Origin: Apibacter adventoris
Lineage (GTDB): Bacteria > Bacteroidota > Bacteroidia > Flavobacteriales > Weeksellaceae
Length of the DNA: 64,000 bases
Assembly (NCBI RefSeq): GCF_002964975.1
Contig: NZ_PSZM01000034.1
Coordinates: 1 to 64,000 of the forward strand
Direction of reading: 5' to 3'
Below the pieces are notes generated by a model that did not search any database, had not been told where the DNA came from, and saw nothing but the letters and a program-made list of their open reading frames with translations. This document shows positions 55,062 to 63,452 of the stretch, piece by piece (within the stretch, counting starts at the first letter, position 1; the number at the start of each line of letters is the position of its first letter). The position numbers were made by a program, and so were the translations under genes.

Positions 55062-55118
55062 TAAAAAATATATTTTATGATAAATTTACAATTATAAATG
55101 GAATATTAAAAAATAATG

Positions 55119-56048
55119 TTACAGTTCTTTCAATTTTCCTTTAAAATCATTTAAAGATTTATAATTTTTGGCTTTCATGATTGTTTTTAGTTCAGTTAAA
55201 AGTCTTGAAAATACAGAAATGTCTTCTTTCATGAGCTGTGTTCCAATTTGTACCATAGAAGCCCCACATAAGAGGTGTTCAAAAACATCTTTACCTGTTT
55301 CAACCCCCCCACATCCAATAATAGAAATATCATTTCGTAATAATTTATAGAACATTCTAACATTGGCTAAAGCAGTAGGTTTTATATATGCGCCTCCAAT
55401 TCCCCCAAAACCATTTTTTGGTTTAATCACTACAGATTCATCTTCAATATATAATGCATTTCCAATACTGTTAATACAAGTTACAAATTGTAGTGGATAT
55501 TGATTGAGTATATCAGCTACTATTTCAAAATGGGCAATATCAAAATAAGGAGGAAGTTTTACACCTAAAGGTTTAGAATAAAATGAAAATATTTTATCTA
55601 AAACTTCTTCTGTTCGTTCAAAATCATAACCCGTTTGAGGTTTTCCCTGAATATTGGGACAAGATAAATTTAGCTCAACCCAACCCTGAAAATCAGAACT
55701 GTTAATCTTATTAAGCATTTCCATATTCTCTTCCAAAGATAATCCTGCAATAGAGAAAAATAAATGGTCATTTCCCAATTTATGTTCATCTAAGACATAG
55801 TCTAAGTAAAATTGAAACCCTAAATTAGGTAACCCCATAGAGTTAATGCTACCTAGTTTTAAATCTACATAACGAGGAGAGGGGTTACCCTCTCTAGAAG
55901 AGATTGTACAACTTTTTGTTATCCAGGTTCCGGATTCTGAATTTTTAAGTTTTGAAAGATCCTCAAAAGTCATACACTTAGCACCGGAAGCATTCATTAA
56001 ACAATTGTCAAAAATTTTATTAGATATTTTAGTCTCTACGGATATCAT
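55119..56048 (-). CDS. pyrD: Dihydroorotate dehydrogenase, class 1A type
   Basis: 309 aa. N-A-S-G near the start, N-S-M-G-L-P-N (~70) and the active-site loop [12 protein letters not shown] (~128-139) with Cys as base, as in class 1A (fumarate-using) enzymes, not the Ser of class 2. FMN phosphate region [10 protein letters not shown]. Oxidises dihydroorotate to orotate in pyrimidine synthesis, cytosolic. Confidence 0.94.
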   Translation of the reverse strand: MISVETKISNKIFDNCLMNASGAKCMTFEDLSKLKNSESGTWITKSCTISSREGNPSPRYVDLKLGSINSMGLPNLGFQFYLDYVLDEHKLGNDHLFFSIAGLSLEENMEMLNKINSSDFQGWVELNLSCPNIQGKPQTGYDFERTEEVLDKIFSFYSKPLGVKLPPYFDIAHFEIVADILNQYPLQFVTCINSIGNALYIEDESVVIKPKNGFGGIGGAYIKPTALANVRMFYKLLRNDISIIGCGGVETGKDVFEHLLCGASMVQIGTQLMKEDISVFSRLLTELKTIMKAKNYKSLNDFKGKLKEL

Positions 56049-56148
56049 GGATTAAATTTTTACAAATATCTAAAATTTTAAATTATAAAATTAAGTTACC
56101 AGGAGTTAAATTATTAATTTTTGTATAAAATAAAATAAATGAAAAAGT

Positions 56149-56156
56149 TATATTTG
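56149..56156 (+). promoter_or_regulatory. Probable -7 element for the small CD225-like gene
   Basis: TATATTTG (TAnnTTTG), 16 bases before the ATG at 56173. Confidence 0.5.
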
Positions 56157-56172
56157 CCAAAAATTAAATTAT

Positions 56173-56526
56173 ATGGAAAATCAAAATTTTGAGCAACCAT
56201 CTCAATCGTCAGAAGATCATTTTACAGTAACGCCATCTATGCCAAGTAATAATCTTCCATTAGCGATAATTTCAACAATTTTGGGTTGTTGTTCTCCTTG
56301 TTGGATTGGTTTAATATTAGGGATTATTGCTATTGTATATTCCTCTCAGGTAAGAACAAAATACAATGCTCAAGATTATGATGGAGCTTTGCAGGCTGCA
56401 AAAAATGTAAAAATTTTTTCCTTTATATCCTTAGGTTTAGTGGTTGTATATATAATAATTCAGCTAGTTATCTTATCTATTTACGGAATAGGGTACTATA
56501 AAAATTATTTTAAACAATTTAGATAA
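56173..56526 (+). CDS. CD225/dispanin-like small membrane protein
   Basis: 117 aa. Pro/Ser-rich N-terminus, then hydrophobic segment one with C-C-S-P-C-W (I-I-S-T-I-L-G-C-C-S-P-C-W-I-G-L-I-L-G-I-I-A), a charged linker Y-S-S-Q-V-R-T-K-Y-N-A-Q-D-Y-D-G-A-L-Q-A-A-K and a second membrane helix. This is the two-helix CD225 arrangement (Cys next to the first helix, helix-break-G-A-L-x-x-A/S-K). Role in bacteria unknown. Confidence 0.78.
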   Translation: MENQNFEQPSQSSEDHFTVTPSMPSNNLPLAIISTILGCCSPCWIGLILGIIAIVYSSQVRTKYNAQDYDGALQAAKNVKIFSFISLGLVVVYIIIQLVILSIYGIGYYKNYFKQFR

Positions 56527-56557
56527 TTAATTTTTAAAAGTTTAATCAAAAATGTAT

Positions 56558-56597
56558 AAAAGTTGGGAGTATATTTATAATATATCCCAGCTTTTAT
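56558..56597 (+). terminator. Terminator after the CD225-like gene
   Basis: 11-bp stem AAAAGTTGGGA / TCCCAGCTTTT (one T-G wobble) around an AT loop that can pair further. Confidence 0.85.
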
Positions 56598-56619
56598 TTA
56601 TTAAAGTAAAAAAAGAAAT

Positions 56620-57027
56620 ATGAAAAGGATATGGGTATGGAGCTTTCTAATTATGGTAAGTTCTATTGTTCTAATCTTTTATTATTCTACTGATCCAGTA
56701 CATACACATTCGGGTGTTCCCTGTACATTTAAAATTGTTACAGGTTATAACTGTTCAGGGTGTGGGGGACAAAGAGCTTTACACCTTCTATTACATGGAG
56801 AATTTTTACAGGCATTACGATATAATTTTTTAATTATTTTCTTTCCTTTTTTTATATATCTTCTTTATGTAGTAATAAAAGTATATATTTTAAAAGAAAA
56901 TAATCATATACCTAAATTTATGTTTTCAAATGATTTAGGGACTATGGTTTTAGTTATAGTTATATTATTTACAATTTTAAGAAATATTCCTTATAAACCA
57001 TTTATTTATTTAGCCCCACCTCCATAA
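56620..57027 (+). CDS. DUF2752-domain membrane protein
   Basis: 135 aa, three hydrophobic segments. Family motif C-S-G-C-G-G-Q-R-A-L-H-L-L-L-H-G (~45-60) preceded by P-C-T-F-K-I-V-T-G. Bacteroidota carry many such proteins next to CD225-like genes. Function unknown. Confidence 0.85.
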   Translation: MKRIWVWSFLIMVSSIVLIFYYSTDPVHTHSGVPCTFKIVTGYNCSGCGGQRALHLLLHGEFLQALRYNFLIIFFPFFIYLLYVVIKVYILKENNHIPKFMFSNDLGTMVLVIVILFTILRNIPYKPFIYLAPPP

Positions 57028-57042
57028 TTTTTATAATTTATT

Positions 57043-57363
57043 TTATTTATAAAATATATCTTTTAATTCTAATAAATGTTTTTCATAATTAGGTAATACA
57101 TTTATAGAAGAAAGTATAATATAAGTGAAAAATAAAACAAAACTTATCAATATACCATTAATAGCCCATTCTTTAGCTTTATCACTTAATTCTAAGGCTT
57201 TTTCATATTTATTTTTTTTCCAATAAATTTTGGACTTGGCATATAAAATAATAGATAAGATTCCTATTGGAAGACATAATAAGCAACACAAAATGATTTT
57301 TAGATATGGAATTCTTTTCAATTGAAAATTATCAGAATTAAAAGAACTATGATTCATAATCAT
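57043..57363 (-). CDS. CD225/dispanin-like small membrane protein
   Basis: 106 aa; ATG 57357 (M-N-H-S-S) is an equally good start. Helix one contains I-L-C-C-L-L-C-L-P-I-G-I-L-S-I-I-L, linker Y-W-K-K-N-K-Y-E-K-A-L-E-L-S-D-K-A-K-E-W, helix two I-L-I-S-F-V-L-F-F-T-Y-I-I. Same architecture as 56173-56526. Convergent with the DUF2752 gene, 15 bases apart. Confidence 0.7.
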   Translation of the reverse strand: MIMNHSSFNSDNFQLKRIPYLKIILCCLLCLPIGILSIILYAKSKIYWKKNKYEKALELSDKAKEWAINGILISFVLFFTYIILSSINVLPNYEKHLLELKDIFYK

Positions 57364-57743
57364 GAAATTTATGTAAAGATACTAATTAAAGTAAAATATC
57401 TCTTATCTTTTTAACTTTTGTAAAGTAAACCATATAGAAAAATAGAATTTAATTGATTATCAATCAATAAGAAAGAGTAAAAAAAGAAACATAAACGATT
57501 TAAAAATAACCATAAAACCTTGTTACGCTTTAATTTTCATAGATTCAAATAGTTCTTATGACAAATATATGCAATAAATTTTGTAACTATCTTTCTTCAA
57601 TTTTTGGAGTTAGATAAATCACCTAACTGTAGTTATTTTTGTTTGAGAAATCCATAATTTGCCAATATTCTTTTCATTCATCAAACCTTCTAAAAATATC
57701 ATATCCTAATTGCACATCAGTTAAATTATAAATCACATGCTTA

Positions 57744-57869
57744 TTAAAATAAATATTTAGAGTTCAGAGTTTGTAAAATAACCTCGGCTTTATTTATCAA
57801 TTCATTTATCTCATCAGAACGAACATTCACTTCTCCGGAATTTATTCTGACTCTTTTATGATAAGATAC
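57744..57869 (-). pseudogene. Short coding-like remnant, C-terminal end of an unknown protein
   Basis: 42-codon open frame ending R-V-R-I-N-S-G-E-V-N-V-R-S-D-E-I-N-E-L-I and on to Y-L-F-stop. Amphipathic and coding-like, but no start and a stop immediately upstream. Unassigned. Confidence 0.3.
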
Positions 57870-57880
57870 CTACATTATAA

Positions 57881-57985
57881 TTCAAAAAATCCGATATATT
57901 CGGCAATTGTTTGATGAAAGCAGGAATAAATGCTTTTCAGCAAACCGAATGGAGTGGTAAAGTGCTTGAACTGACAATCAAATAA
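57881..57985 (+). pseudogene. Short coding-like remnant, C-terminal end of an unknown protein
   Basis: Frame K-K-S-D-I-F-G-N-C-L-M-K-A-G-I-N-A-F-Q-Q, then T-E-W-S-G-K-V-L-E-L-T-I-K-stop. Reads like the tail of a real protein but has a stop directly before it. Unassigned. Confidence 0.25.
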
Positions 57986-58146
57986 AGCATAGGTACTTAG
58001 GCATATAAGATAAGATTGCATCAAATATGAAGCCTTTTTGTATAAGAACTTTTCAGCAAATAAAATTGAGCTGTAAGACAAAATTACTTTATGGTTTTTG
58101 CATTTTCTTTGCATTATAGAGAGATGTATAAATAAAATTAGAGAAT

Positions 58147-58857
58147 ATGAGACCGAGGATTATTTGCCACATGATGACGGCGGTGGACGGAAAGATCACA
58201 GGTTCGTTTATGGAAACAGATGCCGTAGACGGCGTAAATATGGAATACGAACGTACCAACAATTTCTACAATCCGCAAGCATGGCTCTGCGGACGGGTTA
58301 CTACCGATGAGAATTTTACTTTTTATCATAAACCGGATCTGGACCGAAATGCTTCGGTCGTTCCCGAAGGAGACTTTGTAGCCGTAAAAGACGCTCCGAT
58401 GTATTATGTGTTGGTGGATGCTTCGGGAAGAATCGGATGGGAGTCCAGCGATCTCAAATACGAAGGCCGCCCAACCGCTCACGTCATCGAAGTGCTGACT
58501 GTAAAAGCATCGAATGCCTATAAGGATTTTCTTCGGCGGTTGAATATATCCTATATCATTGCCGGAGATCAAAACCTCGATTGTGCGCTTGCTTCCGAAA
58601 AGCTACATGAACTTTTCGGCATCGAAACCCTGATGTTATCCGGGGGTGGCAATATAAACGGTTCATTTCTGAATGAAGGCCTGATTGACGAATTAAGCCT
58701 TGTTATCGCTCCGGTCACGGACGGTTCTCCGGATACAGTTACCCTTTTCGGACGTGCCGGCTGCCTGCCCGAAAAACCACCTGTGGAGTTCTCGTTGCTG
58801 GCGGTTGAGCAACTGTCCGGCGATGGTGTTTGGTTAAGATATAGCATAAAAAAATAA
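58147..58857 (+). CDS. RibD C-terminal/dihydrofolate-reductase-like family reductase
   Basis: 236 aa. H-M-M-T-A-V-D-G-K-I-T-G-S at the N-terminus, W-L-C-G-R-V-T-T, L-M-L-S-G-G-G-N-I-N-G-S-F-L (NADPH-binding, ~177-190) and L-I-D-E-L-S-L-V-I-A-P: the reductase domain of RibD without the deaminase. In stand-alone form these act as NADPH reductases of uncertain substrate. GC content is far above the surrounding chromosome. The hydrolase gene follows 4 bases later. Confidence 0.88.
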   Translation: MRPRIICHMMTAVDGKITGSFMETDAVDGVNMEYERTNNFYNPQAWLCGRVTTDENFTFYHKPDLDRNASVVPEGDFVAVKDAPMYYVLVDASGRIGWESSDLKYEGRPTAHVIEVLTVKASNAYKDFLRRLNISYIIAGDQNLDCALASEKLHELFGIETLMLSGGGNINGSFLNEGLIDELSLVIAPVTDGSPDTVTLFGRAGCLPEKPPVEFSLLAVEQLSGDGVWLRYSIKK

Positions 58858-58861
58858 AGGG

Positions 58862-59911
58862 ATGAAGAAATTATCCGTTATGGCGGTTTTACTGCTCCTT
58901 TTTTGGGGTCAGTCCTGCGATCGGCAACAGAAAAATAACAATCAAAATTCAAATGATATGAATACAACAGAACATTACACATTCGGATTAAGCGACCGTG
59001 TAACCCGTCAAAAAGTACACTTCAAAAACCGCTTCGGAATCGGATTGACAGGAGACCTCTACATACCGAAAAATCAGAGCGGTAAATCGGCTGCGATAGC
59101 CATTAGCGGACCTTTTGGGGCGGTCAAGGAACAAGCTTCGGGATTCTACGCCAACCAACTCGCCGTACGTGGATTTGTCGTATTGGCCTTCGATCCTTCG
59201 TATACAGGCGAGAGCGGCGGCGAACCCCGTTATGTGGCTTCGCCTGATATCAATACCGAGGATTTCAGTGCAGCCGTCGATTTTCTTTCCACCTTTGATG
59301 GCATTGATCCCGGACGCATCGGAATACTCGGCATCTGCGGATGGGGCGGGCTCGCGCTCAATGCCGCCGCCATCGATACCCGTATTAAGGCTACGGTAGC
59401 TTCTACAATGTACAATATGAGCAGGGTAAATGCCAACGGTTATTTTGACGCGATGGATGCCGATGCGCGTTATGAACTTCACGAAAAACTCAATGCCCAG
59501 CGTACCGTGGATTTCAAAAACGGTACTTATGCCCTTGCGGGGGGCGTGGTGGATCCGCTGCCCGATGATGCGCCGCAGTTCGTGAAAGACTATTATGCCT
59601 ATTACAAAACACCACGCGGTTACCACGAACGGTCTCTGAATTCCAATAATGGCTGGAACGTGACCTCTTCCCTCTCGTTCATCAATACGCCACAGCTCGC
59701 GTATATCGGAGAGATACGTAACCCGGTATTGATTATCCACGGAGAGAAAGCCCATTCGCGTTATTTCGGCGAAGATGCTTACAAGAAACTTACGGGTGAT
59801 AATAAAGAACTGATGATAATCTCCGGAGCGAACCATACAGACCTGTATGACCGTCTGGATATGATTCCGTTTGACAAGCTGGCATCATTTTTTAATGAAA
59901 ACCTGAAATAA
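58862..59911 (+). CDS. Alpha/beta-hydrolase lipoprotein (dienelactone-hydrolase-like)
   Basis: 349 aa with lipobox Q-S-C (Cys19). Hydrolase features: [23 protein letters not shown], the nucleophile elbow region [10 protein letters not shown] (Cys in place of Ser), H-G-E-K-A-H and the late G-A-N-H-T-D-L-Y (His). Cys as nucleophile is known from dienelactone hydrolase (G-x-C-x-G), but here the fifth position is Trp, so the elbow is unusual. Stop and next start share one A (59911). Confidence 0.87.
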   Translation: MKKLSVMAVLLLLFWGQSCDRQQKNNNQNSNDMNTTEHYTFGLSDRVTRQKVHFKNRFGIGLTGDLYIPKNQSGKSAAIAISGPFGAVKEQASGFYANQLAVRGFVVLAFDPSYTGESGGEPRYVASPDINTEDFSAAVDFLSTFDGIDPGRIGILGICGWGGLALNAAAIDTRIKATVASTMYNMSRVNANGYFDAMDADARYELHEKLNAQRTVDFKNGTYALAGGVVDPLPDDAPQFVKDYYAYYKTPRGYHERSLNSNNGWNVTSSLSFINTPQLAYIGEIRNPVLIIHGEKAHSRYFGEDAYKKLTGDNKELMIISGANHTDLYDRLDMIPFDKLASFFNENLK

Positions 59912-60474
59912 TGGATATAATAGAAAGATTACATCAGGGCGAGATGATCCGGCTGGACGACCCCGATTATCACAAAGTGCAGGAACAGATAGATTGGGTG
60001 TTTGCAAAAACAATAGAACTCAATAAGCTGCCCTTCGGACACGCTCTGATTAGGGAGAAAATCAATGAACTGCTCGGCATCAGAATAGATGAAACAACCA
60101 CAGTCTGCATTCCCTTTTATACCGATTGGGGAAAGAATACCACCATCGGCAAAGAGGTCTTTATCAATATGGGCTGCACCTTTATGGATCGCGGAGGCAT
60201 TACGGTTGAAGACAGGGTACTTATCGGCCCCAAAGCCAATATCATTACAGAAAACCACCCCGAAGACCCTGAACTGCGGCGGTATGTCTATAGTAAACCG
60301 GTACATATCAAAAAAGGGGCATGGATAGGAGCTTCGGCCACTGTTCTGCCGGGTGTCACCGTGGGCGAGAACGCTATTGTAGCGGCAGGTGCGGTAGTAA
60401 CAAAAGATGTCCCGGATAACACTATAGTCGGAGGTGTTCCTGCAAAAATAATACGAAAAATCAAAACAAAATAA
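59911..60474 (+). CDS. Maltose/galactoside-type sugar O-acetyltransferase (left-handed beta-helix)
   Basis: 187 aa. Hexapeptide repeats such as V-L-I-G-P-K-A-N-I and [16 protein letters not shown]; catalytic His in T-E-N-H-P-E (~113); C-terminal [20 protein letters not shown]. It transfers acetyl from acetyl-CoA to a sugar. The start codon overlaps the hydrolase stop by one base. Confidence 0.93.
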   Translation: MDIIERLHQGEMIRLDDPDYHKVQEQIDWVFAKTIELNKLPFGHALIREKINELLGIRIDETTTVCIPFYTDWGKNTTIGKEVFINMGCTFMDRGGITVEDRVLIGPKANIITENHPEDPELRRYVYSKPVHIKKGAWIGASATVLPGVTVGENAIVAAGAVVTKDVPDNTIVGGVPAKIIRKIKTK

Positions 60475-60626
60475 GCCATGAAGAAGTTCTTATACTATGC
60501 TTACAATACCTGTCCGTTTTATCCGGTTGGGTAAGACCGGTGACATCCCGCGCGAAGAATCGTTGTCAGCACCTGGGAATGGTGATGTAACAGTATTCAT
60601 TTCAATAAGCTAAATCTGAAAATTTG
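60475..60626 (+). pseudogene. Debris of a short gene before the CMD-cupin gene
   Basis: M-K-K-F-L-Y-Y-A-Y-N-T-C-P-F-Y-P-V-G then stop; in another frame I-R-L-G-K-T-G-D-I-P-R-E-E-S-L-S-A-P-G-N and on to I-S-I-S-stop. The two pieces look like one disrupted gene. Not assigned. Confidence 0.35.
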
Positions 60627-61466
60627 ATGGAAAAGATAAATGTAAAGAAAGCGCTACTTTTAGTAATAATTATTTCAATAACTAATATACAATATAATAT
60701 GGCACAAGAAAAGATTACACAAACTGCCGGTCGCATGCAATTAGGAGAGTTTGCTCCTAAATTTGCTGAGTTGAATGATGAGGTTCTCTTCGGAGAAATA
60801 TGGAACCGTCCGGGTCTTAGTCCGCGTGACCGTAGCATGATTACCGTCGCAACCCTCATAGGCAAGGGCATTATAGATTCGTCACTAAGCCATCATTTGC
60901 AATTTGCAAAAGAAAACGGGGTAACGCGTACCGAGATTTCCGAAATGCTCACTCACATTGCTTTTTATGCCGGATGGCCTAATGCATGGGGAGCGTTTCG
61001 CATGGCTAAAGATGTATGGGCAAAAGATAGTACAGCAGACGACAATGGCAAGGCAGCATTTCAGCTAGAGATGATTTTCCCGATAGGAGAGCCCAATAAG
61101 GCTTATGCCAAATACTTTATCGGCAACAGTTATCTGGCTCCTATTTCTAAGGAGCAAATTCCTTTTTTTAATGTAACATTCGAACCCCAGTGTCGGAATA
61201 ACTGGCATATTCATCATGCAACTAAAGGTGGCGGGCAGATGCTTGTATGTGTAGCAGGGCGTGGCTGGTATCAGGAAGACGGTAAGGATGCTGTGCAGAT
61301 GCTTCCCGGCGATGTGATACACATTCCCGCTAACGTCAAACATTGGCATGGAGCTGCTGCCGACAGCTGGTTTGCACACCTTGCTTTTGAAATTCCCGGA
61401 GAGAATGCCTCGAACGAATGGCTCGAACCTGTAAGCGATGTAGAATATGACAAACTTGGAAAATAA
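60627..61466 (+). CDS. Carboxymuconolactone decarboxylase-cupin fusion protein, probably exported
   Basis: 279 aa from ATG 60627. N-terminal signal-like helix (L-L-L-V-I-I-I-S-I-T, cut near Y-N-M-A-Q). Residues ~35-125 are a CMD domain (W-N-R-P-G-L-S-P-R-D-R-S-M-I-T-V-A, H-H-L-Q-F-A-K-E-N-G-V-T, A-F-Y-A-G-W-P-N-A-W) without the CxxC of AhpD. Residues ~150-265 are a cupin with metal ligands in H-I-H-H, G-D-V-I-H-I-P-A and K-H-W-H-G. Such fusions occur in Bacteroidales beside flavodoxin and oxidoreductase genes; enzyme activity unproven. Confidence 0.88.
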   Translation: MEKINVKKALLLVIIISITNIQYNMAQEKITQTAGRMQLGEFAPKFAELNDEVLFGEIWNRPGLSPRDRSMITVATLIGKGIIDSSLSHHLQFAKENGVTRTEISEMLTHIAFYAGWPNAWGAFRMAKDVWAKDSTADDNGKAAFQLEMIFPIGEPNKAYAKYFIGNSYLAPISKEQIPFFNVTFEPQCRNNWHIHHATKGGGQMLVCVAGRGWYQEDGKDAVQMLPGDVIHIPANVKHWHGAAADSWFAHLAFEIPGENASNEWLEPVSDVEYDKLGK

Positions 61467-61477
61467 AAAAGAATAAA

Positions 61478-61788
61478 ATGATGAAAACGTTAGTAAGTTA
61501 TTTTTCCGCGACAGGTATAACAAAGGCTCTAGCAGATTATGGATGCCGATATATATGAGATAAAGTCCGAAACTCCAATATCGGATTTCCGGTTTGGTGG
61601 TATATTGCTCCGATTATCATCAATACTTTTATGGAGAGCTACGATTTTTTGGCAAAACAGTAATTCTTTTCGTCACTTCCGGCAGAAGTAGTTTTAGCAA
61701 AGCAGTCGAAAATTTGAGAAGATGCTGTTCACTAATGACAGTTATCAAAGAAGGCAAGGGTATTTTGTATACGTTCATTCGAAGCTGA
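61478..61788 (+). pseudogene. Flavodoxin pseudogene
   Basis: Begins M-M-K-T-L-V-S-Y-F-S-A-T-G-I-T-K (flavodoxin FMN loop) and, after several frame changes, continues [29 protein letters not shown] and [10 protein letters not shown]. At least two frameshifts or small deletions; not translatable as one protein. Confidence 0.8.
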
Positions 61789-62060
61789 AATAAGAATGAG
61801 GACAAAGAGTCTGAAGTATTTTGTTGAAATACAGCAACAGTCCCAATACTTTAGGCTTCAATTCTTTGAAAAATTCTATTTTGGTCTGTAGTGTTATCGA
61901 TTTCAAAACGAGAAAATAATCACGTAGTTCAGATAGGCAATATTTGAGGAATTTAACCATTCTGACAGCCTTTTCACGAGATAAATAGCCCTTACAAATC
62001 AATCATTTGTGATTCAATATTTATCCTATCCATTATTTCGTTGAAAACTGCGTTCATATC
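61775..62060 (-). pseudogene. Fragment resembling the N-terminal part of RteC
   Basis: Two adjacent frames make one sequence: M-N-A-V-F-N-E-I-M-D-R-I-N-I-E-S-Q-M, frameshift near 62000, then Y-L-S-R-E-K-A-V-R-M-V-K-F-L-K-Y-C-L and K-I-E-F-F-K-E-L-K-P-K-V-L-G-L-L-L-Y-F. The F-F-K-x-x-K-P segment is typical of RteC from conjugative elements. The C-terminal half is missing. Confidence 0.5.
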
Positions 62061-62091
62061 ACAAAGAATATTTAGCTTCTGAATATGTATT

Positions 62092-62769
62092 TTATAGTTC
62101 TTGAAATAAAGATAATAAGCCAATCCCTTCTATATCTGGTTTTAATGATAAGAAGTATGCTTGTTGCTCACTTCTTTTTATAAAAGCAGCTCTTAAGCCT
62201 GCACATAATGCACCATATACATCCCAATTATGGGAGGCAACTAACATACATTCTTTTATAGGAGTATTTAAAAGGTATGCAGCTTTAAGATAAACATCCC
62301 GATGCGGTTTATAACTTTGGAAGATTTCTGTACTAATTTGTTTGTCAAATAAATAATCAATTTTGGCATTTGTTAGTTGTCTTTTTAGTAAATCTTCTGA
62401 CGAATTAGATAGAGCCACAATCAAGTATCCTTTTTCTTTGAGTATTTCGAGAGCTTTTAAAACGTCCGGAAATGCCGGTAATGAAGATAGAATATTCAGC
62501 AGTTGAGTTGAGGTATCTGCGGTAAAATCAGTCCTCTTTAAGTTAAACACTACCTTCAAAGCATCTATTGCAATAAGTCCGAAGTTTTTGTAAGTATCGG
62601 TAACCGTTGAGACTAATGAGTAATGCAATAGTTTTGAGAACCATAAGTCGTAAGCATTTTCACCGAATTTATAAGAAAGAAACGATCTTAAAGGGTCGGT
62701 GTTTAAAATAGTTTCATTGATATCAAAAAATAAAACTTTTGGCTTTAAAATAAGTTGATTTGTTTTCAT
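62092..62769 (-). CDS. Haloacid dehalogenase type II-like HAD hydrolase
   Basis: 225 aa. Nucleophile Asp in F-F-D-I-N-E-T-I-L-N (the D-x-N-E-T form of L-2-haloacid dehalogenases), motif II L-S-N-S-S, motif III Lys in Y-K-P-H-R-D-V-Y and motif IV V-A-S-H-N-W-D-V-Y-G-A. Would act on small 2-halo acids or a phosphorylated/organic substrate. Co-directional with the TetR gene upstream; each gene has the same operator in front of it. Confidence 0.87.
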   Translation of the reverse strand: MKTNQLILKPKVLFFDINETILNTDPLRSFLSYKFGENAYDLWFSKLLHYSLVSTVTDTYKNFGLIAIDALKVVFNLKRTDFTADTSTQLLNILSSLPAFPDVLKALEILKEKGYLIVALSNSSEDLLKRQLTNAKIDYLFDKQISTEIFQSYKPHRDVYLKAAYLLNTPIKECMLVASHNWDVYGALCAGLRAAFIKRSEQQAYFLSLKPDIEGIGLLSLFQEL

Positions 62770-62785
62770 AATATTTATATTTCAA

Positions 62786-62805
62786 AACATACTAATATGT
62801 ATGTT
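62786..62805. promoter_or_regulatory. TetR operator copy between tetR-type gene and HAD gene
   Basis: AACATAC-TAATAT-GTATGTT: perfect 7-bp arms with a 6-base centre, ending 15 bases past the regulator's stop codon (minus strand) and 17 bases from the HAD start. The same dyad is at 63433-63452. Confidence 0.65.
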
Positions 62806-62820
62806 TTTAATTAAAAAAAA

Positions 62821-63414
62821 TTACAAGCTCATTATATATTTTATAATAATCTCAATAAATTCATTAAGTTTGGTATCATTTTCATCAATTTTTCTGATTG
62901 TTCTTATACCTTCATATGCACTAATCAAAAATAAAGCAGTAGCACTAACATTCGTATCAAAGTTAATCTTCTGTTCTTTTTTAGCTCTGATAAGAATATC
63001 TTTGATAGCTTTTTCCCACTCATTTATAGTGTTCATTAAAGCAGAGTTGTATTGTTTGTAGCTGTTTAATTCTGTAATAAATTTGTTTAAAGGACAACCT
63101 AATTCTTTTTCGTTTTTTGTAAAAGATTTAAGGCGTTTAGAAAAGGTATCACATAATAGTAAGACTGGATCACCTTCTCGATACAGAGGCGAAATCATTG
63201 TATCATAAATCCTGCTATGTACTTTAGTCTTAATAACAGCCAAAATAAGTTCTTTTTTATCCTTGAAATGATGGTAGAAAGCACCCCGAGATAAATTTAC
63301 TTTAGTAGTGATATTATCAATACTTGTCTTTTGTAATCCATTTGTATAAAATAGAATATATGCGGCATCAATAAGTAATTGACGTGTAGATTCTGATTTT
63401 TCTTGCTGCTTCAT
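62821..63414 (-). CDS. TetR/AcrR-family repressor
   Basis: 197 aa. N-terminal HTH: R-Q-L-L-I-D-A-A-Y-I-L-F-Y-T-N-G-L-Q-K-T-S-I-D-N-I and V-N-L-S-R-G-A-F-Y-H-H-F-K-D-K-K-E-L; C-terminal ligand-binding domain unlike named subfamilies. Two matching operators flank it, so it probably represses itself and the HAD gene until an effector molecule binds. Confidence 0.92.
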   Translation of the reverse strand: MKQQEKSESTRQLLIDAAYILFYTNGLQKTSIDNITTKVNLSRGAFYHHFKDKKELILAVIKTKVHSRIYDTMISPLYREGDPVLLLCDTFSKRLKSFTKNEKELGCPLNKFITELNSYKQYNSALMNTINEWEKAIKDILIRAKKEQKINFDTNVSATALFLISAYEGIRTIRKIDENDTKLNEFIEIIIKYIMSL

Positions 63415-63432
63415 ATTTCAAATATAACAAAA

Positions 63433-63452
63433 AATATACATATGTGTATGTT
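63433..63452. promoter_or_regulatory. TetR operator copy upstream of the repressor gene
   Basis: AATATAC-ATATGT-GTATGTT (one arm mismatch), 19 bases before the TetR start codon. Counterpart of 62786-62805. Confidence 0.65.

Larger units (their letters stand above)
57364..58146. other. 783-base gene-poor region bordering the GC-rich island
   Basis: AT-rich with two short coding-like remnants listed separately (57744-57869 minus, 57881-57985 plus). The GC jump to the next gene occurs at about 58145. Confidence 0.5.
58147..61480 (+). other. GC-rich gene island, probably horizontally acquired
   Basis: Four co-directional genes with overlapping or 4-base spacing and markedly higher GC than the neighbours, especially at third codon positions. 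Composition and content fit Bacteroidales donors (inference). The flanking debris (60475-60626, 61478-61788, 61775-62060) suggests partial decay. No integrase or repeats were found at its edges. Confidence 0.75.

Noticed and set aside
57875-58114. 79-codon minus-strand frame
   Set aside because: Low-complexity translation, no motif; the overlapping plus-strand remnant reads better.
58988-59836. 282-codon minus-strand frame opposite the alpha/beta-hydrolase gene
   Set aside because: High GC lengthens antisense frames; the sense gene has a lipobox, catalytic motifs and operon spacing, the antisense frame none.
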